A stretch of DNA of 64,000 nt from Bacillota bacterium (GCA_023423045.1 JAFAGA010000083.1:1-64000); one strand, 5' to 3'. Counted from the stretch's first letter, positions 8,494 through 17,851 are shown. Notes: generated from the letters alone by a model not told the origin. A program made the numbers and translations.

Positions 8494-9855
8494 TTATGAG
8501 GGCAGCTCTCTTACATATTCCTTAAACAGATTGCCCCGCTGCTCATAATTCTCGAACATGCCCCAGCTTGCACAAGCCGGTGATAACAGGACCGAGTCCC
8601 CTGGCTCCGCCTTTTCGGCACTGATTTGTACCGCTTCTCTGAGATCCTGCGCCATAATAATATTGTGAAAGCCATGGCGTCTTGCCGTCTCTGCAATCTG
8701 CTCACCGGTCTGCCCCAGAAGTACAAGGCATTTCACCTTCCCGTCAAAAGCCTCTATCCAATCATCAAAGGAGCTATTTTTATCATACCCCCCGCCGATG
8801 ACTACCGTCGGTGTTCTCATGGCCTGAACCGCCTTAATGGAGGCATCGGGATTGGTTCCCTTAGAGTCATTATAATAGGTTACACCCTTAATAGTTTCCA
8901 CATATTCAAACCTATGCTCCATTGCACGAAAATTCACCAGTGCCGTATGAATGAAATCCATAGGCACTCCCATGGAAATCGCCATTCCTGCAGCCGCCAT
9001 GATATTCTCATACATATGCCTGCCAATCACCTTCAACTGATTGATATTTACAACGACTTCCTTTTGTCCCCTGCTGCTGTAATAGATCTCTTCGCCCTCC
9101 AGATATAGCCCTTCCTCCAGAGCTCTGACACTGCTATAGAACAAAACCCGGGTCTTTAGCCTTCCCGCCATTTCCCTCAGTATCGCATCCTCATAATTCA
9201 ATACACAAACCTGGGATAAGGTCTGGTTTTTCGCAATATTCTCCTTCATGGCTATGTAGTTCTCCATAGTATGGTGACGGTCCAGATGATCCGGGGTAAT
9301 ATTCAGGATCGCACTGACATCCGGCCTGAACTCATGAATGGTTTCCAGCTGGAAGCTGGACAGCTCTATGACACAGACCGATTGATCCGTGGTCTCCATT
9401 GCTGCGTCAGTGAAGGGATTGCCGATATTGCCGACCACATGGACATCTTCAAAATAGGTGTTCATGATCTCACCAACCAGAGTCGTGGTAGTGGTTTTGC
9501 CATTGGTACCGGTGATGCCTATTATTTTGCCCTTGGCATAACGGCCGGCAAGCTCAATTTCTCCCCATACCGGAACCTTCCGTTCCCGGATTTTCGCCGC
9601 CAGGGGATGCTCTAAGGCAACTCCAGGACTGATTACAAGCAGATCCAGAGTATCGATCAGCTCCTCGGAGAGCTCTCCGGTCACCAGCATAAAATGATGC
9701 CCGGTATCAAACTTATCCTTAAAATCTTCCCGGGTAAGCTTCGCATTGGAATCATATAATATTACATCAGCCTCCTGCCTCTGTAATAATCTTGTAGCGG
9801 AGATACCGCTTTTCCCGGCCCCGAATACCAGAACCTTCTTATTCTTTAACTCCAT
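8494..9855 (-). CDS. murD: UDP-MurNAc-L-Ala:D-Glu ligase MurD
   Basis: ATP-dependent ligase that adds D-glutamate to UDP-MurNAc-L-alanine. From ATG 9855 (MELKNKKVLVFGAGKSG) the product is 453 residues, the usual size. The reading frame is open 27 codons further, but that segment (KKPSDLCGSRFSHRK) has no family resemblance; the ribosome site for 9855 is weak (GGGAAGGG, 12-13 bases away). Motifs: Rossmann head VLVFGAGKSGISA, P-loop GITGTNGKTTTTT, catalytic NITPDHLDRHH, and the C-terminal YNDSKGTNPDAS and LSPACASWGMFENYEQRG. It lies between mraY and ftsW. Confidence 0.95.
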   Translation of the reverse strand: MELKNKKVLVFGAGKSGISATRLLQRQEADVILYDSNAKLTREDFKDKFDTGHHFMLVTGELSEELIDTLDLLVISPGVALEHPLAAKIRERKVPVWGEIELAGRYAKGKIIGITGTNGKTTTTTLVGEIMNTYFEDVHVVGNIGNPFTDAAMETTDQSVCVIELSSFQLETIHEFRPDVSAILNITPDHLDRHHTMENYIAMKENIAKNQTLSQVCVLNYEDAILREMAGRLKTRVLFYSSVRALEEGLYLEGEEIYYSSRGQKEVVVNINQLKVIGRHMYENIMAAAGMAISMGVPMDFIHTALVNFRAMEHRFEYVETIKGVTYYNDSKGTNPDASIKAVQAMRTPTVVIGGGYDKNSSFDDWIEAFDGKVKCLVLLGQTGEQIAETARRHGFHNIIMAQDLREAVQISAEKAEPGDSVLLSPACASWGMFENYEQRGNLFKEYVRELPS

Positions 9856-10001
9856 ATCATAACCATGCCCTTCCCGCTGACTGCCAACCTTTCGATGTGA
9901 AAACCTGCTTCCACATAAATCTGAAGGCTTTTTCATTTAATATGAATGTTTTTCTCACTTAAATATGATTGTTTCTCACATTGTACAGACGCAAAAATTT
10001 C

Positions 10002-10970
10002 TTAGCTAATTCCCATCAGAGCGATCAGGCATAAAATCGCTGTAATAATTGAAAATACCGCTACTACCCTGGTCTCCGACCAGCCCATCAATTCAAAATG
10101 GTGGTGGATCGGTGCCATCTTAAAGATCCGCTTTCCACCGGTTAATTTAAAGTAACTTACCTGGAGGATTACCGATATGATCTCTACCAGATAAATAAAC
10201 GCAACCAGAATAATAAACAGAGGCATCTGCAGCATAAAAGCTGTCGATGCAACAAACCCGCCCAGGGCCAGGGAACCGGTATCTCCCATAAAGACCTTGG
10301 CAGGATATACATTGTATAGCAAGAAGGCCATCAGGCTTCCTGCTACAGCACCGGTAATCGGGGACAGATTGCTATGCAGTCCGATGGCAACCACGGTAAA
10401 GAAGGTTGCAATCAGCACGGTAACGCTTGACTCCAATCCGTCCAGTCCATCCGTGAAATTAGATCCGTTCACGGTTCCCAGAACAACGATTAAGAAGAAC
10501 GGTACAAATAAAAAGGAAATATCCGCATATTTTCCTCCGGAGAAAGGAATCAACATCAGAGTTCCGATATCCGTATAGCGGTCAAGATAGAAGCCGAATA
10601 CAGCGGTTACCAGGATCTGGCCTACCAGCTTCTGCCAGGCTCTCAGCCCCATATTCCGCTTCATAACCACCTTGATGTAGTCATCCATGAAGCCGATAAT
10701 ACCAAAACCAATGGTTACAAACAGGACAGGAACAATCTCCTTGTAATTCCCGATATATAACAAACAGGTAATTGAGATACTGAGTACAATGACTATTCCG
10801 CCCATAGTTGGAGTACCGGATTTTTTCTGATGTGATTTAGGACCCTCCTCCCGGATATACTGCCCGAATTTAAGCTTTCTCAGAAAAGGAATGAGCAGCG
10901 GACAGAGTATCGCGCATACACCGAAGGAAATAATTACGGGTAATATTACTTTAAATTCAGAAAAATTCAT
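10002..10970 (-). CDS. mraY: Phospho-MurNAc-pentapeptide transferase MraY
   Basis: Integral membrane enzyme that moves phospho-MurNAc-pentapeptide onto undecaprenyl phosphate to form lipid I. The start is ATG 10970 (MNFSEFKVIL): GGAGGA lies four to five bases upstream and overlaps an earlier in-frame ATG at 10982. About ten transmembrane segments are visible. Conserved motifs are EEGPKSHQKKSGTPTMGG, the catalytic GFMDDYIK, NFTDGLDGLESS and the cytoplasmic loop MAPIHHHFELMGW. The 322 residues are normal. It lies 146 bp upstream of murD; a tandem repeat lies in the gap behind spoVD. Confidence 0.97.
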   Translation of the reverse strand: MNFSEFKVILPVIISFGVCAILCPLLIPFLRKLKFGQYIREEGPKSHQKKSGTPTMGGIVIVLSISITCLLYIGNYKEIVPVLFVTIGFGIIGFMDDYIKVVMKRNMGLRAWQKLVGQILVTAVFGFYLDRYTDIGTLMLIPFSGGKYADISFLFVPFFLIVVLGTVNGSNFTDGLDGLESSVTVLIATFFTVVAIGLHSNLSPITGAVAGSLMAFLLYNVYPAKVFMGDTGSLALGGFVASTAFMLQMPLFIILVAFIYLVEIISVILQVSYFKLTGGKRIFKMAPIHHHFELMGWSETRVVAVFSIITAILCLIALMGIS

Positions 10971-11151
10971 TGTGTCCTCCATTCTTAGATGGGCATCCTA
11001 TCCTCTTACGTCCCATCCGCCGATCATTGGCATTATTCCTATGTATTGTCTGTGTATTTTTATAACTAAGCTATTATACTTTATAACCTCTAAAAAAACA
11101 ATAATGAACTAGTCTTACCTTTTCAGGTATTTTATTCCTGATCAGACTCGC

Positions 11152-11411
11152 ATTCGCATTCCGTTTCCGCTGCATGCTCATGAAGCCACAGTCACTCCGC
11201 GATTGTCAGTAGGTACAAGACACCCACTGATATAATCAATTCCCCTGTCCGCTGTCATCTCGTTTTGATGTTGTCTGATAAAGACAACATTCGCATTCCG
11301 CTTTCGCTTCATGCTCATGAATCCGCAGTCGCTCCGCGACTTGTCAGCGGGTACAGGACACCCTCTGACACAATCAATCCCCCTGTCCGCCGTCATCTCG
11401 TTTTGACGTTG
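11152..11411. repeat. Two-copy tandem repeat (about 122 bp each) overlapping the spoVD 3' end
   Basis: Copy A is 11152-11273 and copy B 11289-11411. Both begin ATTCGCATTCCG and end CTCGTTTTGANGTTG, with roughly 85% identity by eye and one single-base indel (GCGATTGTC versus GCGACTTGTC). Internal self-complementary pieces such as GTCGCTCCGCGAC suggest a structured element. Copy B holds the last 12 codons and the stop of spoVD. The rest of the 403-bp gap up to the mraY start holds nothing else I can recognise. Confidence 0.8.
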
Positions 11412-13380
11412 GTGTGGGGAGTGATTGTGCGGATTCAAAGTACAGAATCAAATCACTGTCCTTCTCTATGGTTTCACCCGCCAGAGGAAACTGCTCTGCC
11501 ACGACATCACCCTCTCCCAGGGAATATAGCTCATCAAAATCATATATCTTCAGCATATCCTTAACTTCCTTCTTGGTCTTACCTATAAAATCCGGCATCT
11601 GGAAGGTGCCGATATTGTACTTGGACCTTTCCTCTTCTGTGTAGCTTTCTTCGATTCCCAGATAGGGAAGTATATTATCAAACAGGCTTGCAATTACCGG
11701 TGCCGCAATAGTGCCTCCGTAGTAAATTCCCACCGGATCCTCGATGAGAACCATTGCTATTACCTGGGGATTATCAGCAGGTGCAAAGCCGATAAAGGAC
11801 GAGATATATTTATTACTGCTTCTGGGAAGTTTTTCCGAGGTAGCCGTCTTGCCTCCAATTCGAAAGCCAGGCAGATAGGCCCGTTTACCTGTTCCGTCCG
11901 AAACCACCGCTTCCAGCAATTCCTTCATTGTTTCTGAGGTTTCCTTTGTTACCGCCCCGCTCTGGGTTTCATAATCCAGCGACTGTATCCGTGTTCCGTC
12001 CGAGGAACGTATTTCCACTCCAAGATGAGGGGTTACAAGCGTTCCGCCATTCACCACGGCACTGGTTGCCACCATTAATTGCAAAGGGGTAATCTGAAAC
12101 GATTGGCCAAAGGATATGGTCGCAAGCTCAACTGCACCGATTTTATCGATTTTATGCATGATTGAATTGGCTTCTCCGGGCAGGTCAATTCCAGTCTTGT
12201 TAAACAACCCCAGCTTCTTGAAATAATCATACATCTTTTCGGTTCCAACTCTGGCTCCGATTTCCATAAACACAGGATTACAGGAGTTCTTTATTCCTTC
12301 CACAAAATCCTGGCTTCCATGCCCTCCTGCCTTATGGCAGCGGATGGTCCGATCCTCAACCTTTTTGTAGCCCGGGCAGAAAAACCGGTCTGTCAGCTTT
12401 ACCACATGCTCCTCCAAAGCGGCGGTTGCAGTTACTATTTTAAAGGAGGATCCAGGCTCATAGGTATCGCTGATGCAGGCATTGCGCCACATTCCGTTGA
12501 GCAAGTCATTCAGTTTCTGATCCGACAAAGTCTGTCCCTGATACTGGGAAGTAATTTCATCAATCAAAGTATAGGGATCGTTCAGATTGAATTCCGGCAC
12601 ATTAACCATCGCCAGTATCTCACCGTTCTGGGGATTCATAACAATCAGCTTCACATTGGAGGCCTGCTTCGACTCCCGCACCTTCAGGGCTGCCTGCTGA
12701 GCATACTGTTGAATATTCATATCAAGGCTGATATAAAGATCATTGCCGGGCTGAGGTTCAATCCTGTCCTCCGCTGCATTTTCAATCTCCACACCATAAG
12801 CGGTGGTCAGAGTAAGAATTGTACCGTCAATCCCTTTCAGGAATTTATCATATTTCACTTCGAGTCCGATGACTCCCTGATTGTCACTGCCCGTAAATCC
12901 GATGACTCTGGAGGCAAGGGAATCGTATGGGTAATATCTCTTATAATCCTCATCCACCATGACCCCGTCCAGATCGTATTCTCTTATCTTATCAGCAATC
13001 GCCTTATCCACATTGGATTTAATTCTCTCGATGGAGGAGCGTTTCTCCACCCTTTTTCTTACCTTTTCCTCACCAAGTCCCAATTCTTTGGACAGCAGAG
13101 AGATAACACGCTCCGGGTCCGTTATCTGTGCATGGATTACCGATATGGTACAAACCGGCTTGTTGGTGGCAATTTCTTTTCCCTGGGCATCATAGATGCT
13201 TCCCCGCTCCGCTTTAATGGCACGCTCACGTTCATGAAGCGCCTTTGCCCTGGAAGCATAATCCTCTGATTTTAATATCATTAAATACCCTAACCGGGCA
13301 GAAAGTCCCAGGGCTGCGATAAATACAACACTAACGACAATTAATATATTTCTTCTGTGATAGGTTCTGCTTTTAGCCAT
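11374..13380 (-). CDS. spoVD: Class B penicillin-binding protein, SpoVD-like, with PASTA domain
   Basis: Septal or cortex transpeptidase of 668 residues. Layout: a basic head, an anchor helix at about residues 11-32 (ILIVVSVVFIAALGLSARLG), a dimerisation domain (AERGSIYDAQGKEIA), the transpeptidase domain, and one PASTA domain at about residues 595-655 (MPDFIGKTKKEVKDML). Active-site motifs are EPGSSFK (SxxK), SCN, and GGKTATSEK (KTA in place of KTG). SpoVD in Bacillus cross-links cortex peptidoglycan in the outer forespore; the dcw copy in Clostridia may also serve vegetative division. The last residues (PTSKRDDGGQGD) are encoded inside a repeated DNA element and are probably not ancestral. 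The ribosome site AAAGG lies nine bases before ATG 13380. Confidence 0.9.
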   Translation of the reverse strand: MAKSRTYHRRNILIVVSVVFIAALGLSARLGYLMILKSEDYASRAKALHERERAIKAERGSIYDAQGKEIATNKPVCTISVIHAQITDPERVISLLSKELGLGEEKVRKRVEKRSSIERIKSNVDKAIADKIREYDLDGVMVDEDYKRYYPYDSLASRVIGFTGSDNQGVIGLEVKYDKFLKGIDGTILTLTTAYGVEIENAAEDRIEPQPGNDLYISLDMNIQQYAQQAALKVRESKQASNVKLIVMNPQNGEILAMVNVPEFNLNDPYTLIDEITSQYQGQTLSDQKLNDLLNGMWRNACISDTYEPGSSFKIVTATAALEEHVVKLTDRFFCPGYKKVEDRTIRCHKAGGHGSQDFVEGIKNSCNPVFMEIGARVGTEKMYDYFKKLGLFNKTGIDLPGEANSIMHKIDKIGAVELATISFGQSFQITPLQLMVATSAVVNGGTLVTPHLGVEIRSSDGTRIQSLDYETQSGAVTKETSETMKELLEAVVSDGTGKRAYLPGFRIGGKTATSEKLPRSSNKYISSFIGFAPADNPQVIAMVLIEDPVGIYYGGTIAAPVIASLFDNILPYLGIEESYTEEERSKYNIGTFQMPDFIGKTKKEVKDMLKIYDFDELYSLGEGDVVAEQFPLAGETIEKDSDLILYFESAQSLPTPTSKRDDGGQGD

Positions 13381-13491
13381 ATACCCATACCTTTCTTGAA
13401 AGGTATCACCTTTATATCTCTTATCGTTTCATTTTATTACATACAAGTTATGTTTATTCAACAATTCCAACAAATGAAGCCGGAACCTGTA

Positions 13492-15753
13492 TTATTCCAA
13501 TGCATCGGGATTGAACTCGTCTTCCCAGGAAGTCCCCTCGGTTCCTCCTCCGGGATCAACTGCGTCGTCTTCTCCCTGCTCTGGTGGCTCTCCTTCCTCT
13601 CCCGGCGGCTCCTCCCCAGCGTTTTCGCCTCCTGAAGAATTGCCATTCTCCTGATTTCCATTTTCCTGATTTCCTGACCCCTGAGAGGCATTCTCCCCGG
13701 AATTATTCTCAGTGGTATTACTTTCCTGAGAGTTACTTTGATTCTGGCCGGAGACTTCTCCTGAATTGCTTTGTTCTGAACCCTCCTGAGAACCATTCGT
13801 CCCCGAAGCTTCGCCCGCCTGAGTAGAACCGCCTTCCTCTCCCGAAGTATTGGCTCCTCCCTGGGAGGAATTGCTGCCCGTCTGGGTGTTGTCAGCATTA
13901 TCATCCTCCGAGGGAAGCAGGTAATCAATTTCGCCTTCCGGATAAATTCCCAATGCCGGTAAGAGTTCCGTCATAATTCTGCTGGCAAATTCCGTGGCTA
14001 TAGCACTGTTGGCTTGTTTTACCACATTCTGGGGCTCATCAATCATCACATAGATGACAACCTCCGGATTGATTGCAGGAACAGCGCCTAAAAAGGATAC
14101 AATATATGTTTTTGCATCCCGGGGAAGCTTCTGGGCGGTACCGGTCTTGCCGCCGACGGCATAACCTTCCACCTTGGCTCCTCCTGCGGTGCCTTCCTCC
14201 ACAGTCTGATACATCGCTTTTTGAATAAAATCGGAGGTTTTCTCCGATACCGTCTGACGCACCAGTATCTTATCCACTTCCTTCACGGTCGCACCATTGG
14301 CATTGACAATCTTCTTGACGATATGGGGCTGGTAATAGTAACCTCCGTTCACAAGGGAAGAATAGGCCGAAGCCATCTGTACCATGGTCACCGTAAATGC
14401 CTGGCCGAAGCTGTTGGTCGCCAGCTCTACCGGATTAAGCGCATCCCGGGTCATGGTGATGCCGGTTCCTTCTCCCGGCAGATCAAGTCCTGTCTTTTTA
14501 CCAAAGCCAAAGCCATTCTGGTAACGGAAGAAAATATCCCTTCCTTCCTTATCCACAATCTGCATCAGCGCATCGTTGCAGGAAAGCATCAGAGAATGTG
14601 TCAAGTCAAGGGTACCATGTCCATTTCTATTGCTGCATGCAATTCTCGTTCCGCTGACATTTTGAAAACCGTCGCAATCAAAGGTATCCGTCTCAGACAA
14701 AATGCCTTCCTCCAGACCCGCGGCAACGGTTACCGGCTTAAAGGTGGAACCCGGCTCAAAGCCGCTGGTAATCACATCGTTTTTCCATAAGGCATTCAGG
14801 GCTTCCGTTTTTTTCTCCTCTGACATGCCGGAGATCTCTTCTTCCGGAAAAATTCCTTCCAGATTCCTTGGATTGTTCAGGTCATATTCCTGGTTGGAAG
14901 CCATGGCAATGATCTCCCCATTATTTGGATCCATCACCAGCACTCCGATATTCAAACTGCCAAAGTCCGTATTAAACTGAGTAATGTGCTTTTGTATAAT
15001 TCTCTGAGCATTGGCATCAATGGTGCTTACGATACTGTTACCATTGACAGCCTTCTTAATAATCCGTTCTATATTCAGATCCGAATCATAGTATCCGTAT
15101 TCTCTTCCGTTCGTCCCATTCAGTTCGCTATTATAATATTCTTCGATCCCCCAGTAGCCCGTATTGTCCGCCGAAGTAAAACCCAAGATATCGCAGGCCA
15201 GCGTTCCATATGGATAATTCCGTACATATTCCTCTTCAAAGTTCACTCCGATAATTGATTTGTTTTCCTTTGATTTACTCTCCTTTAATTTACTTTCCTT
15301 AATTAAAGCTTCAAAGTTTTTCACATCTTCAAATTTCAGATTTTTACGCAAAATGACGTATCTGCGGTCAGCTTTCGTCTCCAGTATTTCCATGACCTCT
15401 TCCCGCGTGACGCCAAAATTCTCATTTAACGCAGCAATTGTCACATCAATGTGGCCTTCGTTCAGTGTCAGGCGTTCCGGATCAAGGATCAGCCGATATT
15501 GAAGTTCACTTCTGGCAAGCACGGTTCCGTTCCGGTCGGTAATATCTCCTCTCCTGTAGGGAAGCACCGAGCTGACATAGGTTTGTCTGGACAGAACATG
15601 CTTTGCATATTCTTCTCCTTTGGTCTGCATGATATAAATCAACCGTCCCATTAGGGCGACCAATGATATAGTAATAACACAAAATACAAGCAATAGTTTT
15701 GCTTGCATTCGTGAGTTGAATTTTTTAGTTATTTTATCCTGGGCTCTTTCCAT
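13492..15753 (-). CDS. Class B penicillin-binding protein (FtsI/PBP2-like) with long acidic tail
   Basis: Probable septal transpeptidase partner of FtsW, 753 residues. A basic head and an anchor helix (KLLLVFCVITISLVALMGR) precede the dimerisation domain (RRGDITDRNGTVLAR) and the transpeptidase domain. The catalytic motifs are EPGSTFK, SCN and VGGKTGTAQK, all intact. A Lys/Ser/Glu run (KLKESKSKENKS) lies near residue 160. From about residue 620 to the end the protein is almost entirely Ser, Gly, Asn, Gln, Glu and Pro, about 130 residues with no PASTA domain, so this would be an extracellular disordered acidic tail. It precedes spoVD in the cluster, and two adjacent class B PBPs are common in sporeformers. 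The start at 15753 has GAGG nine bases upstream. Confidence 0.9.
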   Translation of the reverse strand: MERAQDKITKKFNSRMQAKLLLVFCVITISLVALMGRLIYIMQTKGEEYAKHVLSRQTYVSSVLPYRRGDITDRNGTVLARSELQYRLILDPERLTLNEGHIDVTIAALNENFGVTREEVMEILETKADRRYVILRKNLKFEDVKNFEALIKESKLKESKSKENKSIIGVNFEEEYVRNYPYGTLACDILGFTSADNTGYWGIEEYYNSELNGTNGREYGYYDSDLNIERIIKKAVNGNSIVSTIDANAQRIIQKHITQFNTDFGSLNIGVLVMDPNNGEIIAMASNQEYDLNNPRNLEGIFPEEEISGMSEEKKTEALNALWKNDVITSGFEPGSTFKPVTVAAGLEEGILSETDTFDCDGFQNVSGTRIACSNRNGHGTLDLTHSLMLSCNDALMQIVDKEGRDIFFRYQNGFGFGKKTGLDLPGEGTGITMTRDALNPVELATNSFGQAFTVTMVQMASAYSSLVNGGYYYQPHIVKKIVNANGATVKEVDKILVRQTVSEKTSDFIQKAMYQTVEEGTAGGAKVEGYAVGGKTGTAQKLPRDAKTYIVSFLGAVPAINPEVVIYVMIDEPQNVVKQANSAIATEFASRIMTELLPALGIYPEGEIDYLLPSEDDNADNTQTGSNSSQGGANTSGEEGGSTQAGEASGTNGSQEGSEQSNSGEVSGQNQSNSQESNTTENNSGENASQGSGNQENGNQENGNSSGGENAGEEPPGEEGEPPEQGEDDAVDPGGGTEGTSWEDEFNPDALE

Positions 15754-15786
15754 TACAGCTTACCTCAACATTCCTATGTGCAGTAT

Positions 15787-16272
15787 TTAGTTAGGAATAT
15801 CCTCATATTGCCTAACATAATTGGTGGAACTGCTCTTGTAAGTGATGATCTCATTGTTGTTCGGGTATACCATACCAAGCTCCTTAACTGCAACCTGATA
15901 GATATAATCCAAATCCACTGCCGTTTCAATCGCTTCATAAGCAGCATCATTTTCATTGATCAGGACGGTAAGCTCCTGCTCCGTCTTAACGATGCTCTTT
16001 TTCATCTGACTCACCTGGGTCTGAATCTTCAGGTAATCCACACACACATATACCGTAGCTATAATCGCAAAGGTAAGGACTACCAGAGAAGCAAAATTAA
16101 TTCCTGAAAATGCTTTTGGTGAGCTTGCTGCCTGTCTTCTTTTTGGGGGAACCCGATACTGTTCTTCCTCTCTGCGGATATCCGGAGCGGTTCTTAGTTT
16201 GCGTACCGTGCTTCCGTCCACATAGCTTGTCCCCGGATTCTCATATTGATAGCGCCTCTTATTCGCCTCCAT
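15787..16272 (-). CDS. ftsL: Cell division protein FtsL-like
   Basis: Small bitopic divisome protein of 161 residues. A long basic cytoplasmic region (residues 1-55, rich in Arg and Pro) precedes one transmembrane helix (about 58-80, ASLVVLTFAIIATVYVCVDY) and an extracellular heptad segment (QTQVSQMKKSIVKTEQELTV). FtsL forms a complex with DivIB and DivIC that activates septal peptidoglycan synthesis. Sequence identity in the family is poor; the call rests on topology and on its place between rsmH and the first PBP. The ATG at 16272 has GAGAGGGG eight bases upstream. Confidence 0.85.
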   Translation of the reverse strand: MEANKRRYQYENPGTSYVDGSTVRKLRTAPDIRREEEQYRVPPKRRQAASSPKAFSGINFASLVVLTFAIIATVYVCVDYLKIQTQVSQMKKSIVKTEQELTVLINENDAAYEAIETAVDLDYIYQVAVKELGMVYPNNNEIITYKSSSTNYVRQYEDIPN

Positions 16273-16306
16273 GCCAGAAACCCCTCTCTACCCTTTACTT
16301 AAAAAA

Positions 16307-17254
16307 TCACACCTGTTTCCCTGATGCCTTTTCAAACACCCGAAGCTTTGCACTTTTTGACCGTTTGTTCTCCTCCAATTCCCCTGCGGAGGGAAGAATC
16401 GGTTTTCTTGATATTACTCTTCCCCGGGACACCTTGCCGCAAACACATACCGGAAAATTCGGCGGGCAGGTGCAGGGATTTTCATTCATCTTAAAGCAGG
16501 ATTTTACAATCCGGTCCTCCAGGGAATGGAAGGTAATGATACAAAGCCTTCCTTCCGGTGACAGCAGAGCAATCATATCCTGCAGGGTATCCTTAAGTAC
16601 TTCTAATTCCCGATTGAGCTCGATCCGAATTGCCTGGAAGGTTCTCTTGGCCGGGTGCCCTGTGTTCACTCTCAGCTTCATCGGGATGGCAGCCTTGATC
16701 GCCTCATTTAATTCAAAGGTGGTCTCAATCGGCTTGTCCGCCCGCTGTCTGACAATATGCTTCGCTATATTCTTGGCAAAATTATCCTCTCCATAATCTC
16801 TTATGATACGGTATAATTCCATCTCCGAATAGCCGTTTACAATATCCCTTGCTGTTTTATCACTGCGTGTATCCATTCTCATATCCAGAGGCGCATCTTC
16901 CTTATAGGAAAATCCCCTCTCCGGCGTGTCCAGCTGATGGGAGGATACTCCCAGGTCCAGCAGTATTCCGTCCGCCTGATCGATACGGAGGTCATAAAGC
17001 ACCTGCTTCATATCAGAGTAATTGCTTCTGACAATTGTCACCCTGTCCTGATACGGTGCCAATCGCTCCCCGGCTGCCCGAATTGCCGCTTCGTCCTGGT
17101 CAATCCCGATCAATCTCCCTGTCTGCAGCCGCTTTGCAATCTCATAGGAATGTCCTCCTCCGCCCAGGGTTCCGTCCACATATACTCCGTCCGGCTTTAT
17201 ATTCAAATGTTCTATTGTTTCTTCCAATAACACTGACTTATGCTCAAATGCCAT
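16307..17254 (-). CDS. rsmH: 16S rRNA (cytosine1402-N4)-methyltransferase RsmH
   Basis: SAM-dependent methyltransferase (formerly MraW) that N4-methylates C1402 in the decoding centre of 16S rRNA. The 315 residues are normal. Motifs: N-terminal HKSVLLEETIEHL, SAM loop VDGTLGGGGHSYEIA, IDQDEAAIRAA, and LDLGVSSHQLDTPERGFSY, followed by the C-terminal ICIITFHSLEDRIVK. It lies 26 bp after mraZ in the invariant mraZ-rsmH-ftsL order. CGGAGA lies five bases before ATG 17254. Confidence 0.97.
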   Translation of the reverse strand: MAFEHKSVLLEETIEHLNIKPDGVYVDGTLGGGGHSYEIAKRLQTGRLIGIDQDEAAIRAAGERLAPYQDRVTIVRSNYSDMKQVLYDLRIDQADGILLDLGVSSHQLDTPERGFSYKEDAPLDMRMDTRSDKTARDIVNGYSEMELYRIIRDYGEDNFAKNIAKHIVRQRADKPIETTFELNEAIKAAIPMKLRVNTGHPAKRTFQAIRIELNRELEVLKDTLQDMIALLSPEGRLCIITFHSLEDRIVKSCFKMNENPCTCPPNFPVCVCGKVSRGRVISRKPILPSAGELEENKRSKSAKLRVFEKASGKQV

Positions 17255-17280
17255 AATAATCTCCGGTACATTCCCTTTCC

Positions 17281-17709
17281 TTAAAAGCTGATGCCATACT
17301 GTGACATATGCTCTGCTATAGCATCCACATCATCATAGTCGTTATTGTTCTCCCAGCGTTCCTTACTCCATATCTCAATCTTGTTCAGTACTCCGACAAA
17401 AACAATATCCTTATCCAGTCCCGCACTTTCCCGCAGCTTCGCAGGTATTAATATTCTTCCCTGTTTATCGGTTTCGCATGCAGCAGCTTTCGCCATAAAA
17501 TATCTTTGCAGCTGTCTCGCTTCCTTGGTACCGGGCAATTTTGCAAGTTCATTGACGAAGGCCTGCCATTCATCCTGAGGGTATGCGAATAAACAGCCAT
17601 CCAAACCCATGGTGATGACAAATTCCTCTCCGAGTCCCTCACGGAACTTCGACGGTATGATGATCCTTCCCTTGGAATCGATCGAATGATCGAATTCACC
17701 CATGAACAT
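17281..17709 (-). CDS. mraZ: Transcriptional regulator MraZ
   Basis: Ring-forming AbrB-fold DNA-binding protein that represses its own dcw operon. I start it at ATG 17709 (MFMGEFDHSIDSKGRIIIPS), where AAGGTG lies seven bases upstream. The two tandem MraZ repeats are visible, each with the DxKGR signature: DSKGRIIIPSKFRE and DKQGRILIPAKLRE. The 142 residues are normal. Its operator boxes lie just upstream. Confidence 0.96.
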   Translation of the reverse strand: MFMGEFDHSIDSKGRIIIPSKFREGLGEEFVITMGLDGCLFAYPQDEWQAFVNELAKLPGTKEARQLQRYFMAKAAACETDKQGRILIPAKLRESAGLDKDIVFVGVLNKIEIWSKERWENNNDYDDVDAIAEHMSQYGISF

Positions 17710-17755
17710 ACAATTCACCTTCGCTTCAGCTCTGCTTTGTGATTGTGGCAGCTTG

Positions 17756-17804
17756 TCCCACTTTCGTGGGTATTTACTCCACTTTCCACCACTTCACTCC
17801 ACTT
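17756..17804 (-). promoter_or_regulatory. MraZ operator: direct repeats at 10-bp spacing
   Basis: On the minus strand, boxes of the form AAGTGGNG appear at 17797-17804, 17786-17794 and 17777-17785, with a further AAAGTGGGA at 17756-17764. One 10-bp register between the third and fourth boxes is empty. MraZ is known to bind GTGG-containing direct repeats about 10 bp apart in front of its own gene. The boxes lie just downstream of the -10 element, where bound protein would block initiation. Confidence 0.85.
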
Positions 17805-17812
17805 ATGTGTCT

Positions 17813-17841
17813 ATTCTATATTAAAAGAGGGAATTAATCAA
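17813..17841 (-). promoter_or_regulatory. Sigma-A promoter of the dcw operon
   Basis: On the minus strand TTGATT (17836-17841), a 17-bp spacer and TAGAAT (17813-17818) give a good vegetative promoter directly upstream of the MraZ boxes. Confidence 0.75.
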
Positions 17842-17851
17842 GCATGAAATC

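Noticed and set aside
11178..11438. 86-codon frame with an internal repeat next to spoVD
   Set aside because: It is a by-product of the two-copy DNA repeat; the repeated peptide has no independent support.
12319..13269. Long open frame (316 codons) on the plus strand opposite spoVD
   Set aside because: It is antisense to a clear PBP, has no family motifs, and its composition (many His, Ile, Gln) is what antisense of a coding strand gives. The same applies to the plus-strand frame at 4148-4879 opposite ftsZ.
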